Assembly (NCBI RefSeq): GCF_022808175.1
Contig: NZ_JALGBX010000002.1
Location: forward strand, 186,001 to 250,000
DNA length: 64,000 nucleotides
Reading direction: 5' to 3'
Origin: Streptomyces sp. AP-93
GTDB taxonomy: Bacteria; Actinomycetota; Actinomycetes; Streptomycetales; Streptomycetaceae
Part shown: one piece after another, positions 1-8,417 of the stretch
Layout of the letters: each line of letters opens with the position of its first letter
Position numbering within the stretch: the stretch's first letter is position 1
Position numbers and translations under genes: made by a program
Notes under the pieces: generated by a model
Seen by the model: the letters and a program-made list of their open reading frames with translations, nothing else
Told to the model about the DNA's origin: nothing
Database searches by the model: none

Positions 1-1126
1 CGGGTGGCTCCCCACGCTGGCGGCGGACGTCGGCGTCGATGTTGTCTGCGAGCGTGCGCTGGTGCGCCTTGGTGGAGTGCTGATAGATCAGCTGGGCCCG
101 CTCGGACGACTGGCCCGCGCGGACCATGAGGTCCTTCAGCTTGGCGCCGGTGTCCGCCGCGAGGGTGTTTCCGGTGTGGCGGAGGTCGTAGAAGCGGAAC
201 TCCTTCGGCATGCCGACCACGTCGCGGGCCTTGCGCCACTTGCGGCCGAAGGTGGTGCCGCGCAGGGCGGCGCCCTTCTCCCCCACGAACACCAGACCCT
301 CGGGTCCGGGCTGGGCGTACCAGTCCAGGTGCCGGCGTACGTCGAGGAGGACGAAGCCGGGCAGCATGATCTCCCGCTTGCCCGCTCGGGACTTGGGGTC
401 TCCGATCACCCGGCGTCCGGTGTTCAGCTCCGGAGCCGCACGTCGGACGCGTACGGATCCGGTGTCGAGGTCGATGTCGCCGCGGCGCAGCTCGGCCAGC
501 TCCTCGGGTCTCATGGAGGCGAAGGCGCCCAGCAGCACCATCAGTCGCCAGCGGATACCTATGACCTCGGCGAGCGCGAAGACCTGGTCGATGGTGGCGA
601 CTGGCCTCTCATCGGCGTCCTCGCGGCCCGCGCCGCGGATGGAGCAGGGGTTCCGACGGATCAACTCGTCCTCGACGGCGGTCTGCATGATCGCCTTCAG
701 CAGCCGGTAAGACTTCGCCGTGGTGGTCGCACCGGTCGCCGTACGCCGTTCCGCACGCCAAGTCCGCACCTTGGCAGGGCTGATGGTGTTGACGTACTGG
801 CTGCCGAAGGCAGGCTCCAGGTGGATGCGCAGCAGCCGCCGGTACAGCTCGTCGGTGGTGGGGGCGATGCCGCGTTCGTCGATCCAGCGCCGGGCGTATT
901 CGGCGAACAGCACCTCGCCGACCGTCGGGTCGATCCAGTCACCGCGTGACTGGTCGGCCTGGATCTGAGCGAGGAAAACCTCGGCGTCGCGCTTGGTCTC
1001 GTACGTCTGAGGGGCCGCACGGAGGATGCCGGTCGCGCCTGGGTAGCGGGCCTGGTAGCGCCCCGAGGGCAGTTTCCGGATCGCGCCGAAGCTACGGCGG
1101 GGAACTCGCTTACGGGCTGGAGGCAT
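1..1126 (-). CDS. Tyrosine recombinase integrase (C-terminal end cut by window edge)
   Basis: Site-specific recombinase expected to integrate and excise the surrounding element at a tRNA-Gly 3' end. 375 residues are visible. An N-terminal SAM-like core-binding domain lies at about residues 65-165 and the catalytic domain at about 170-350. The catalytic Arg is R206 in SMRPEEL, the second Arg is R316 in FYDLRHT, and the nucleophile is Y348 in LIYQH. The usual HxxR-distal His is Gln in RAGQSS. ATG at 1126 overlaps the excisionase stop as TGATG, so the two are translationally coupled. The gene points out of the left edge, which places its attachment site just beyond base 1. Only a short C-terminal tail is missing. 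The family assignment is secure. Confidence 0.96.
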   Translation of the reverse strand, partial: MPPARKRVPRRSFGAIRKLPSGRYQARYPGATGILRAAPQTYETKRDAEVFLAQIQADQSRGDWIDPTVGEVLFAEYARRWIDERGIAPTTDELYRRLLRIHLEPAFGSQYVNTISPAKVRTWRAERRTATGATTTAKSYRLLKAIMQTAVEDELIRRNPCSIRGAGREDADERPVATIDQVFALAEVIGIRWRLMVLLGAFASMRPEELAELRRGDIDLDTGSVRVRRAAPELNTGRRVIGDPKSRAGKREIMLPGFVLLDVRRHLDWYAQPGPEGLVFVGEKGAALRGTTFGRKWRKARDVVGMPKEFRFYDLRHTGNTLAADTGAKLKDLMVRAGQSSERAQLIYQHSTKAHQRTLADNIDADVRRQRGEPP

Positions 1127-1353
1127 CAGGCAGCCGTCCCGTAGCCCGCCCGCCGGGTGCGGACGGGCGCGACCGTGCGCACCGCCACGTAGGCGGTCAG
1201 GACGCTGTCGGCTATGCGGACGTGCTTGCCCAATTTGACGTACTCGATGCGGCGCTCGGAGATGAGGCGTCGAATGAAGCGCACACCGGTTCCAAGGCGC
1301 CCCGCGGCCTCGTCGACCGTGAGCAGACGGTCGGCGGAATTGGCTCCCTTCAC
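1126..1353 (-). CDS. Excisionase-like HTH protein
   Basis: Small MerR/Xis-type DNA-binding protein expected to direct the integrase toward excision. The domain runs from LLTVDEAAGRLGTG through VKLGKHVRIADSVLTAYV, the standard winged-helix excisionase pattern, and ends in a basic tail. The 3' end overlaps the integrase start by one base. The reading frame stays open upstream to 1638, but that extension overlaps the next regulator and has no family-like sequence. I chose the GTG at 1353, immediately before the conserved domain, giving 75 residues. No Shine-Dalgarno sequence is obvious there, so the start is uncertain while the domain is not. Confidence 0.85.
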   Translation of the reverse strand: MKGANSADRLLTVDEAAGRLGTGVRFIRRLISERRIEYVKLGKHVRIADSVLTAYVAVRTVAPVRTRRAGYGTAA

Positions 1354-1564
1354 GGTAGGGGTTTCACTGGACGCGGCATTCCCTCCCGCCTCACCTATCC
1401 CCTGGATGGCAGCGAGGTCTTTTCGGGCAGGGGGTATCGAAGATCGACGCAAGAGCTTCCTATCGCAAAATGGAAAGAGTTCTGACACGGGCCGGAGCGA
1501 GAAGGTGCACCGGGAACACCAATGGTCCGGAGAATCCCCGGTTTGGCTGACCGGGGATCGTCGG

Positions 1565-1849
1565 CTATGTTGCGGCCTCGCCAGCCGACAGGAGCTCTGT
1601 GGGCCAGTCGGCGAGGAGCGCCTGTGGCGGCGTTCCAAGGGCAGCGGCTATGGCGACCAGGTCGTCGATATCGCAGCGCCGCACGGTGCGTTCGATGCGA
1701 GAGAGCGCGGTGAAGGTCATGGGCCGGCCGAGCGCGAGGACGCGGGCTGCGAGCTGGCGCTGCGAGTAGCCGCGCGCGACGCGGGTGCGTTCGATGGCGC
1801 GGGCTGCGGCCCGTCCGGCAGGGCCGATTTCAAGTGAGCGTGGAGGCAT
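1565..1849 (-). CDS. XRE-family HTH regulator
   Basis: 94-residue Cro/CI-type regulator. The HTH covers about residues 15-75: RVARGYSQRQLAARV, then TALSRIERTVRR, then DIDDLVAIAAALG. ATG at 1849 begins MPPRSLEIG. No Shine-Dalgarno sequence precedes it, so the message may be leaderless. It sits between the int/xis pair and the divergent DUF3631 gene, where repressors of actinomycete integrative elements are often placed. Repression of the divergent promoter region (1850-2128) is therefore inferred. It carries no effector domain. Confidence 0.85.
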   Translation of the reverse strand: MPPRSLEIGPAGRAAARAIERTRVARGYSQRQLAARVLALGRPMTFTALSRIERTVRRCDIDDLVAIAAALGTPPQALLADWPTELLSAGEAAT

Positions 1850-2128
1850 TGGTGTGTTGTAGCTTGTGCCGCAGCCATATGGGAACAGTTTCCCGTCTGC
1901 TGTGAGCGATAGGCCGACCATCACCGACTTTGCGGCCCGATTCCTCATCTGGGATTCCGGAACCACCACCATGTGCCGGGCACAAGTTTTGAGAGAAAGC
2001 AGAGTGAACCCTGGACTTTTCCGCATGGGGTGTGGCTGTGTTGTCCACACCCCCGGCCTCGCCGGGTTTCCTGCCCAATTTCCGCAAGGTGGCCTAGCAG
2101 TGCAGCCACCAGCAAAGGAGCCGCCCTC
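1850..2128. promoter_or_regulatory. Divergent intergenic region between repressor and DUF3631 gene
   Basis: About 280 bases separate the minus-strand XRE gene from the plus-strand DUF3631 gene. Both promoters should lie here. The only clear element I see is the ribosome-binding site AAAGGAG at 2114-2120 before the TTG at 2129. An open frame crosses the region but reads as unrelated sequence. Confidence 0.5.
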
Positions 2129-3355
2129 TTGAAGCCGACGCCCCCTGCCATCGATGAGACACCGGCAAAGGCAATATGGCCGCCCGTCGCTGTACCTGGC
2201 CGTCCGAGCGATCCACCGATGGACCCGCAGCATCCTGGCGAGGCACCGATCGGGGAGCAACTCTTGAACGAGCTTCGAGCCACGATCCGCCGCTACGTGG
2301 TCATGCCGAGCGAAGAAGCACTGACCGCCACCACCCTGTGGGCAGCTGCGACCCACTTGCAGACGGCGTGGCAACACGCACCGCGCCTGGCGGTGGTCGG
2401 GCCGGCGAAGAAGTGCGGGAAGTCGCGGCTGCTGGAAGTCCTCCACGCGTCCGTGCACGATCCGCTGATCACTGTCAGCGCTTCAGCTGCGGCGATCTTC
2501 CGCTCGATCGACGGTGGCAACCCGCCGACCCTGATGGTGGACGAGGTCGACACGATCTTCGGGTCGGCGAAGGTCGCCGAGAAGAACGAGGAGATGCGTG
2601 GCCTCCTCAACGCGGGCCACATGCGCAACCGGCCCACCCTGCGGGTGTCCGGCCCCAACCACGAGGTACAGCAGTTCTCCACCTACGCCATGGCCGCCCT
2701 AGCCGGCATCGGAGACCTGCCCGACACGATCATGGACCGGTCCGTGGTCATCCGTATGCGCCGCCGTACCGAAAACGAGGAGGCAACTCCTTGGCGATAC
2801 GGCCGGGACGACTTGATGGTCCAGGAACTTCGCGAGCGGCTGGTGGGCTGGCTCGGCAGCCTGCATGACGAGGCCAGGGCCCTTGTACCCAAGCTTCCTG
2901 TCGAAGACCGCGCGGCGGACACCTGGGAGCCGCTGATCAGTGTCGCCGACCTCGCGGGCGGCGAATGGCCCAGGATGGCCCGTGCCGCGTGCAAGGTGAT
3001 GACGGACTACGAGTCCGGTCGCGACGAGGACGGGGGACTGAAGATCCGCATCCTCACGGACATCCGCCTCGCCTTCGCGAGCGAAGGCAATCCGCCGGCT
3101 CTGCGGACCAGCCGCCTGCTGGACCTGCTCAACGCCGACCCTGAGGCGCCGTGGTCCGAGCACAGCCCCAGGGGACTCACCCCGCGCGGCCTGCAGATCC
3201 TGCTCGACGACTACGGCATCCGCTCGGCCAACCGCCGCTTCCCGGACGGGAACCAGGCCAAGGGCTTCACTCCGACGCAGTTCGCGGATGCCTGGAGCCG
3301 GTACTGCCCGCCGGACAAGCCTGCAGCCGAGGCCCAGCCCGCTACCGGCGCCTGA
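2129..3355 (+). CDS. DUF3631-domain P-loop protein
   Basis: 408-residue protein of the DUF3631 family, common on actinomycete plasmids and integrative elements. Walker A is GPAKKCGKS at about residues 91-99 and Walker B is LMVDEVD at about 135-141, so it is an NTPase. An arginine-rich stretch (VIRMRRRTENE) follows. The C-terminal half carries a DNA-binding-like region ending near GIRSANRRFPDGNQAKG. The start is TTG 2129, because AAAGGAG lies 8 bases upstream; the longer open frame to 1973 lacks any family sequence. It occupies the place of a replication or primase-type gene in comparable elements, so a replication role is plausible but unproven. Confidence 0.85.
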   Translation: MKPTPPAIDETPAKAIWPPVAVPGRPSDPPMDPQHPGEAPIGEQLLNELRATIRRYVVMPSEEALTATTLWAAATHLQTAWQHAPRLAVVGPAKKCGKSRLLEVLHASVHDPLITVSASAAAIFRSIDGGNPPTLMVDEVDTIFGSAKVAEKNEEMRGLLNAGHMRNRPTLRVSGPNHEVQQFSTYAMAALAGIGDLPDTIMDRSVVIRMRRRTENEEATPWRYGRDDLMVQELRERLVGWLGSLHDEARALVPKLPVEDRAADTWEPLISVADLAGGEWPRMARAACKVMTDYESGRDEDGGLKIRILTDIRLAFASEGNPPALRTSRLLDLLNADPEAPWSEHSPRGLTPRGLQILLDDYGIRSANRRFPDGNQAKGFTPTQFADAWSRYCPPDKPAAEAQPATGA

Positions 3356-3365
3356 CCCTCCGCGT

Positions 3366-3656
3366 CCCGTCCCACTCGTCCCCGCGCAGGTCAGCACTGG
3401 GACGAGTCAAGGCGCCGCAACGAGTCGACTCGACATCAGCAGGCCGCTCACCTCGCCACACCGCCCCAGGCAAGGCCCGCACCTGCCCGCCCACCGGTCC
3501 TCGTGATGGGACCGGTGGGCACCCGTACCGACTCGTACCAACTCGTCTCGCCTACCGCCCCCGCGCACGGTCTCCGACCCGTGCAACGAGTCGACTCGAC
3601 ATCATGCGATCACCCGTACCTGCCCTGACCAGCACGGGGACGAGTGGGACGAGTCC
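3366..3656. repeat. ACGAGT iteron-like repeats with inverted repeats
   Basis: The gap between the DUF3631 and DUF2637 genes carries about nine copies of ACGAGT or its complement. Two are direct copies of a 22-base block starting GCAACGAGTCGACTCGACAT, at about 3417-3438 and 3583-3604, and each contains the 12-base palindrome CGAGTCGACTCG. Further copies flank them in GGGACGAGT context. The arrangement resembles iterons of a replication origin or the binding sites of a transfer origin. The role is inferred. Confidence 0.7.
3489..3520. terminator. Perfect 12-bp hairpin
   Basis: GCCCACCGGTCC at 3489-3500 and GGACCGGTGGGC at 3509-3520 enclose an 8-base loop. It lies inside the iteron-like stretch, downstream of the DUF3631 gene. 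It may terminate that gene or form part of an origin. No T-tract follows. Confidence 0.55.
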
Positions 3657-3714
3657 ACACCCATCACGGCCACCACCCCTGCGAACCCCGCCACCCCTCC
3701 CTGGAGCTTCACGC

Positions 3715-4551
3715 TTGCCCTCGCACGCCATCTCGTCCTCCCCCACCCCATCCCCGGCTCGCCCCCGACTGGCCCTGGCGATCCGTACCGGGGTCGCCCT
3801 CATGTCCCTCGGTGCCTTCGCACTGTCCTACGACGCCCTGCGCCAGATGGCCGCCGCCAGCCACGTCCACCCAGCCCTCACCTACATTTTTCCCCTCCTC
3901 GTGGACGGCTTCATCGCCCTGGGCATCGGCGCGCTCCTGGTCCTGCACGCCGGACCCCTGCGCGCCCGCCTCTATGTGGCCACGCTGGTCGCACTCGCCA
4001 CCGCCACCAGCATCTGGGCCAACGTGCTCCACGCGATCCGCCTCAACCAGCAAGCCCGCCACACCGGGCTCCCACTGGACGACATCACCGTCGGCGCCAT
4101 CTCCGCCATCGCCCCGCTCGCACTGGCAGGCGCGGTCCACTTCTACCTGCTCGTCCAACGCCAACCCGCCACCCGCCACAACACCGCGGACACGCAAGCC
4201 CTCACGCGCCACAAGTCCGCCGCCGTGCCCGAACCTCGCCAGGCGCCGGCACCCGCCTCCGCTGCGCCAACCCCCTTGGCGGCGGGCCTGGATGGGGCCG
4301 ATCCCGCGCGGAAACAAGAGGCGGAAATCGACACCCCGACCAAGCGCGCGGGAATCAAGCCCAGCGCCACCTTGGAGCAGGCCGTCGAGATAGGCCGCAC
4401 TGCTCAGCATGGCCGGGCCGGCAACGCCTCCCGCCGTCGCATCGAGGACGCCGTCCGCGACAAGGGCTTCACCATCAACAAGGACCTTGCCGAGAAGGCC
4501 AAAGACATCATCCAGGCCGAGCTGGACCTGAACGCCGCCGCCGTCCAGTGA
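3715..4551 (+). CDS. DUF2637 membrane protein (spread/transfer type)
   Basis: 278-residue integral membrane protein of the DUF2637 family, frequent in Streptomyces plasmids and integrative elements near transfer genes. Hydrophobic segments are readable from TGVALMSLGAFALSYDAL, YIFPLLVDGFIALGIGALLV, YVATLVALATATSIWANVLH and AISAIAPLALAGAVHFYLLV, so four transmembrane helices are likely. A soluble Ala/Pro-rich linker and a C-terminal basic HTH-like part (GNASRRRIEDAVRDKG) follow. I chose TTG 3715 because GGAG lies 8 bases before it. An ATG at 3604 is in frame but has no ribosome-binding site and sits inside the repeat block. A role in intra-mycelial spread is inferred. Confidence 0.8.
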   Translation: MPSHAISSSPTPSPARPRLALAIRTGVALMSLGAFALSYDALRQMAAASHVHPALTYIFPLLVDGFIALGIGALLVLHAGPLRARLYVATLVALATATSIWANVLHAIRLNQQARHTGLPLDDITVGAISAIAPLALAGAVHFYLLVQRQPATRHNTADTQALTRHKSAAVPEPRQAPAPASAAPTPLAAGLDGADPARKQEAEIDTPTKRAGIKPSATLEQAVEIGRTAQHGRAGNASRRRIEDAVRDKGFTINKDLAEKAKDIIQAELDLNAAAVQ

Positions 4552-4560
4552 TCCGGCCTA

Positions 4561-4587
4561 CCCACCCGCACCGACGCTGCGGGTGGG
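4561..4587. terminator. 10-bp hairpin after DUF2637 gene
   Basis: CCCACCCGCA at 4561-4570 pairs perfectly with TGCGGGTGGG at 4578-4587 around a 7-base loop, ten bases after the DUF2637 stop codon. It is probably an intrinsic-like terminator or attenuator before the mobilization genes. Confidence 0.55.
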
Positions 4588-4649
4588 CACAGGCACCTCC
4601 CCCCACTCCGCTCGCTGAAGCAACCCCACCTTTCGAGGAAAGGCCCGGC

Positions 4650-5309
4650 ATGCCCGACCGACACATCCCCGGCCCCACCGTCCACCAGCAGCATGAGACC
4701 CGCACCCCAGCCCCAGACCAGGCAGCAAGGTATGGCGTTGGACCGTCCAAGGGCCGGTCCAACACAGCCTCCGCCCCGGGGGTGGCGGAGGCAGAACCCC
4801 GGCGCGAGGGCGCACCGGGGCAGGAGGTGGCCGGTGCCGCCGACGCCGGCCCGCCCGTCGTCGTACGGGCCACCGACGAGGCCGCGCTGTACCGGGTCGC
4901 CCGCCGCCGCGCCCGCCAGAAAGCGCAGCGCAAGCTGCGTGTCGATGTCCGTTACAGCGCCGACGAGCACACCGAGATCCTCGCCGAAGCCCGCCGCCTG
5001 AACCTGGCCGGCGCACACTACGTCGGCGCCGTCGTCATGGCCCACCTTGCCGGTGATCTTGTACTGCCCGGCCAGCGGACCTTCCACGACGACCTGATCG
5101 ACGAGCTCGCCACCTTGCGGTTCCAGGTCGCCGCCATCGGCAAGAACATCAACCAGATCACCGCCAAGCTGAACTCCGGCGGCCGTCCACACCCTGGGGA
5201 CACAGCTCTCCTCGTGGAAGCCGGACGCATCCTCGGCCTGGCCCGTGACGCCGCCACATCGATCGATGTGGCGGCGGACCACGCAGCCACATCGAAGGCG
5301 GCGGCCTGA
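4650..5309 (+). CDS. MobC-like relaxosome accessory protein
   Basis: 219 residues. The C-terminal half (about residues 95-205) matches the bacterial mobilisation protein MobC pattern. A basic ribbon-helix-helix-like segment (KLRVDVRYSADEHTEIL) is followed by the signature AAIGKNINQITAKLN. Such proteins bind the transfer origin and help the relaxase nick it. The first 90 residues are low-complexity and Pro/Ala-rich. ATG 4650 has GAGGAAAGG six bases upstream, which favours it over a GTG at 4548 that overlaps the previous gene. The stop is directly followed by the relaxase TTG, so the two genes are one operon. Confidence 0.85.
   Translation: MPDRHIPGPTVHQQHETRTPAPDQAARYGVGPSKGRSNTASAPGVAEAEPRREGAPGQEVAGAADAGPPVVVRATDEAALYRVARRRARQKAQRKLRVDVRYSADEHTEILAEARRLNLAGAHYVGAVVMAHLAGDLVLPGQRTFHDDLIDELATLRFQVAAIGKNINQITAKLNSGGRPHPGDTALLVEAGRILGLARDAATSIDVAADHAATSKAAA
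5249..5276. repeat. Perfect 28-bp palindrome inside mobC 3' end
   Basis: CGCCGCCACATCGA is followed directly by its reverse complement, 5249-5276, inside codons for ARDAATSIDVAAD. A third related CAGCCACATCGA occurs just downstream at about 5285-5297. It lies 34 bases before the relaxase start. Position and symmetry suggest a DNA-binding or transfer-origin element, but this is inference. Confidence 0.6.
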
Positions 5310-6992
5310 TTGATCACGAAGATCGGCAAGGCGGGCGCCGACACCCACGGCGTCCTGCGCTACCTCTACGGGCCCGGCCGCGCCAACGAGCACACCGACC
5401 CCCACCTGGTCGCCTCGTGGGACGACTTCACCCCCGACCCCGGCCGCGACGAGACCGCCACACTCGCCCAGCTCGCCACCGTCCTCGACCTGCGCGTGAA
5501 ACAGGCAGGCGACCGTGCACCCGCCAAGCACGTGTGGCACTGCTCGGTACGAACGGCACCCGAAGACCCGGCCCTCACCGACGAGCAGTGGGCGACGACC
5601 GCCCGACGGATCCTCAACGCCACCGGCATCGCCCCCGCCGGCGACCCCGACGCCTGCCGCTGGGTCGCCGTCCGCCACGCAGAGGACCACATCCACATCG
5701 TCGCCACCAAGGTCCGGGGCGACCTCCGCGAGCCCCGGAACTGGAACGACTACCTGCACGCCGACAAGGAATGCGCCGCCATCGAGAAGGAGTACGGCCT
5801 GCACCAGGTCGTCCGTGGCGACCGCACCGCTGCCAAACGCCCCACCCGCGCCGAGCAGGAAAAAGCCCGCCGCACCGGAAACGCCACCACCCCCCGCGAG
5901 CGCCTGCGCACCAACGTCCGCACCGCTGCGGCGGCAGCCACCAGCACCGAGGAGTTCTTCACCATTCTCCGCGGCGCCAAGGTGCTCGTGGACATCCAGC
6001 ACTTCCCCTCCGGCGACATCCGCGGCTACAAAGTCGCCCTCCCCAACGACACCAACGCCAAGGGCGAACCCGTGTGGTTCTCAGGTTCCACCCTCGGCCC
6101 CGACCTCTCCTACCCCAAGATCAGCGAACGCCTCGCAACCACCGACCCTGCACCCACAAGCTGGCACTCCGGCCGCCGACGTTCGGCATGGCAGCAGGTC
6201 GCCAACGCCGCAGCCCAGATCCCGGACGTTCTCGACCAGGCCGACGACGCCGTAGGGCAGGCGCACATCACCGTGCTCGCCGAAACCCTCGACGCCCTCC
6301 CCTTCATCGTCCCCGCCAGCTACAAGCCGCAGCTGGCCCAGGCAGCCACCGCCTTCGAGCGGGCCAGCCGCTCCCGGATCCGCGCCCGCCACCAGCAGGC
6401 CCAGGCCACACGACGCGCAATCAAGGCGATCGTTCGCGAACCCGCACCAAAGGACGGAGCCCTCCTCGCGATCCTCCTCGACGCCCTCCTCCTGGCAGTC
6501 GTTGCAGCCCAGCACTGGCACCACACCCGCCACCACGACCAGCAAGCAGAAGCCGTCCGCCAAGCAGCCAGACACCTGCACGCCGTCTACCAAGCCGTTG
6601 CCATCCAGCCCCTGACCGTGATCCACCAGCGGGGCCTCCGCCTGACCATCACGGTGCAGCAGCAACAGGCCGCCCTCGTCCGCCAAGCTCTCCCCGACCT
6701 GGCCGAGCAGATCCTCACCGAGCCCAGCTGGCCCGCCTTGGCCGCCACCCTCACCGACGTACAGAAGGCCGGCCACGACCCGACCGTCCTACTCACCGAA
6801 GTCACCCGACGACAAGAACTCGACACCGCAACCTCGATCAGCAACATCCTGACCTGGAGGCTGCAACGCCACGTCGGCGTAGCAGGTGAAAGTCCCGCTC
6901 ACCCCGATACCGCGAGCACCGCCCGCCTAGGTTCGAGCGCAACTGCCCTCAGTCCCTCGCTACAACAACCACCCCGTCGAAGCAGGCGGTAG
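5310..6992 (+). CDS. Relaxase/mobilization nuclease
   Basis: 560-residue relaxase that would nick the transfer origin and pilot single-stranded DNA. The N-terminal relaxase domain (about 1-260) begins MITKIGKAG. It carries the three-His metal motif HAEDHIHI at residues 123-130, preceded by KHVWHCSVR. The remainder is a helical, Ala/Arg/Gln-rich region with a hydrophobic patch (GALLAILLDALLLAVVA, about 390-407). The start is TTG 5310, one base after the MobC stop, so translation is coupled. No FtsK-like or type IV coupling ATPase follows. The element is therefore mobilizable rather than self-transmissible on what is visible. Confidence 0.92.
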   Translation: MITKIGKAGADTHGVLRYLYGPGRANEHTDPHLVASWDDFTPDPGRDETATLAQLATVLDLRVKQAGDRAPAKHVWHCSVRTAPEDPALTDEQWATTARRILNATGIAPAGDPDACRWVAVRHAEDHIHIVATKVRGDLREPRNWNDYLHADKECAAIEKEYGLHQVVRGDRTAAKRPTRAEQEKARRTGNATTPRERLRTNVRTAAAAATSTEEFFTILRGAKVLVDIQHFPSGDIRGYKVALPNDTNAKGEPVWFSGSTLGPDLSYPKISERLATTDPAPTSWHSGRRRSAWQQVANAAAQIPDVLDQADDAVGQAHITVLAETLDALPFIVPASYKPQLAQAATAFERASRSRIRARHQQAQATRRAIKAIVREPAPKDGALLAILLDALLLAVVAAQHWHHTRHHDQQAEAVRQAARHLHAVYQAVAIQPLTVIHQRGLRLTITVQQQQAALVRQALPDLAEQILTEPSWPALAATLTDVQKAGHDPTVLLTEVTRRQELDTATSISNILTWRLQRHVGVAGESPAHPDTASTARLGSSATALSPSLQQPPRRSRR

Positions 6993-7007
6993 CCCGAAGG
7001 CTGGCAT

Positions 7008-7070
7008 GTTCCTTCGGGGAACACAGCACGTGTTCCCCGAAGGAACGGTCGGAATGTTCCCTGAAGGAAC
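7008..7070. promoter_or_regulatory. Three tandem GTTCC/GGAAC palindromes
   Basis: GTTCCTTCGGGGAACAC (7008-7024) and its exact reverse complement (7030-7046) form a 17-base inverted repeat with a 5-base spacer. A third variant, TGTTCCCTGAAGGAAC, lies at 7055-7070. Each half is itself a GTTCC-N4/6-GGAAC palindrome. This resembles a cluster of operators or a structured RNA between the relaxase gene and the terminator. The binding protein is unknown. Confidence 0.65.
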
Positions 7071-7090
7071 AGGACGTATCCGTCGATGTC

Positions 7091-7124
7091 ACCGGGGCCA
7101 ACGCAACTCAGCGTTGGCCCCGGT
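7091..7124. terminator. Bidirectional hairpin terminator
   Basis: ACCGGGGCCAACGC at 7091-7104 and its perfect complement at 7111-7124 enclose a 6-base loop. It sits between the convergent relaxase and NUDIX genes, so it can serve both. Confidence 0.85.
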
Positions 7125-7147
7125 GGCATGTCCGCATGGTCGTACGG

Positions 7148-7585
7148 CTAGACCCCGACTCCGGCCCCGAGCGTGTCGGCACCAATGGCGTCCCGCAGGA
7201 CGTGGGCAATCTCCTCCGGCTTGAGGTCGATGCCGTCCAGCCCCTCCACGGTCAGCGGGATCTCCTCCAGCGCGTATTCGCCACGTCCCTCGGCGCTGAA
7301 CTCGGGGCCGGTGCGGTCCTCGAAGGACCACGTCGCGATGCGGGCGAGGTAGAAGAGCTGACGCTCCTCATCGGACTCCATCGTGTGCAGGAGGCGGACG
7401 ATGTCGGCCTTCCCCGCGATCTCCTCATGGATCTCCCGGTGGAGAGCGGCCTCCCGGGACTCGTCGCTCTCCTCGACCCCGCCGCCGGGTAGCACCCAGT
7501 ACACGGGGATTCCGGGCTTGGTGCGGCGGATGACCAGCATCGTGTCGTCCGCGGTGACGAGAACGGCTCGGACTCGTTCCTTCAT
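7148..7585 (-). CDS. NUDIX hydrolase
   Basis: 145-residue NUDIX protein that would hydrolyse a nucleoside-diphosphate-linked substrate. The Nudix box reads GGVEESDESREAALHREIHE then EIAG; the G-x5-E-x7-RE-x2-EE spacing is kept but the usual final Gly is shifted to Ala. ATG 7585 has AAGGAG ten bases upstream. The gene lies 29 bases after the SDR gene and is last in the minus-strand cargo operon, so it probably acts on an intermediate or by-product of that pathway. The substrate cannot be read from the sequence. Confidence 0.9.
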   Translation of the reverse strand: MKERVRAVLVTADDTMLVIRRTKPGIPVYWVLPGGGVEESDESREAALHREIHEEIAGKADIVRLLHTMESDEERQLFYLARIATWSFEDRTGPEFSAEGRGEYALEEIPLTVEGLDGIDLKPEEIAHVLRDAIGADTLGAGVGV

Positions 7586-7614
7586 TTCGGTCTGTCTCCT
7601 TGCTTGTTGGCGTC

Positions 7615-8406
7615 TCAGTGCAGCAGCCAGCCGCCGTCGACGTGGACGGATTGCCCAGTGATGAACGACGCGGACGGGCCGACGAGGAACGCCACCAGGG
7701 CCGCCACGTCTTCGGGGCGTCCGCGTCGCGGGACGCACTGGCGGTTGATCTGGTCTTCCGGGCGGGCCCGGTGATGGGCGGGGATGGCGGTCTCGGCTTC
7801 CACCTCGATGGCGCCGGGCAGGACGGTGTTGACGCAGATGCCGTACGGGCCGAGCTCGCGGGCCAGGGAACGGGTCAGGCCCAGCAGGCCCGCCTTGGCG
7901 GTGCTGTAGGCGACGAGGTTGGTGCGGCCGGCTCGGGCGTTGACGCTGCCGATGTTCACGATCCGGCCCCAGCGGCGTTCGATCATGCCGGGGGTCAGGG
8001 CGTGACAGGTGCGGTAGTGGGCGGTGAGGTTCACGTCGAGGGAGTAGTTCCAGGCGGCTTCGTCGGTGTCCTGCCAGGGGACGCGGGGGTAGGAGCCGGC
8101 GTTGTTGACGAGGATGTCCACGGGGCCGATCTCGGCGCGGACGAGGTCGGCCATGGTCTGTACGGCGGTGGGGTCGGTCAGGTCGGCGTTCACCGCGATG
8201 CCGGGGCTTCCGTCGCGCTCGAAGGCGCCGAGGAGGGCATGGGCGTCGGCGTCCTGGCCGAGGTGGTTGACGGCGACAGTGGCTCCGGCGGCGGCGAGGG
8301 CCCGACCGATCTCGGCGCCGATGCCGGTGGCACCGCCGGTCACCAGGGCGTTTCGGCCCTGGAGCGGCCGGGCCTGCAGGGGGATCTCAAGCAGGGGCAG
8401 GGACAT
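7615..8406 (-). CDS. SDR-family oxidoreductase
   Basis: 263-residue classical short-chain dehydrogenase/reductase. It shows the cofactor motif TGGATGIG near residue 24, NNAG, the catalytic Ser in NIGSVNA, and the YxxxK pair in AYSTAK. The lack of a basic residue right after the glycine motif leaves NAD versus NADP open. ATG 8406 has GGAG five bases upstream. It lies 11 bases below the phosphotransferase-like gene and 29 above the NUDIX gene, in one operon. Its C-terminus ([16 protein letters not shown]) is intact. The substrate is unknown. Confidence 0.92.
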   Translation of the reverse strand: MSLPLLEIPLQARPLQGRNALVTGGATGIGAEIGRALAAAGATVAVNHLGQDADAHALLGAFERDGSPGIAVNADLTDPTAVQTMADLVRAEIGPVDILVNNAGSYPRVPWQDTDEAAWNYSLDVNLTAHYRTCHALTPGMIERRWGRIVNIGSVNARAGRTNLVAYSTAKAGLLGLTRSLARELGPYGICVNTVLPGAIEVEAETAIPAHHRARPEDQINRQCVPRRGRPEDVAALVAFLVGPSASFITGQSVHVDGGWLLH

Positions 8407-8417
8407 GGCTGCTCCGT

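Noticed and set aside
62..949. 295-codon plus-strand open frame
   Set aside because: It is antisense to the integrase, which has complete catalytic motifs on the other strand; the frame has no family sequence.
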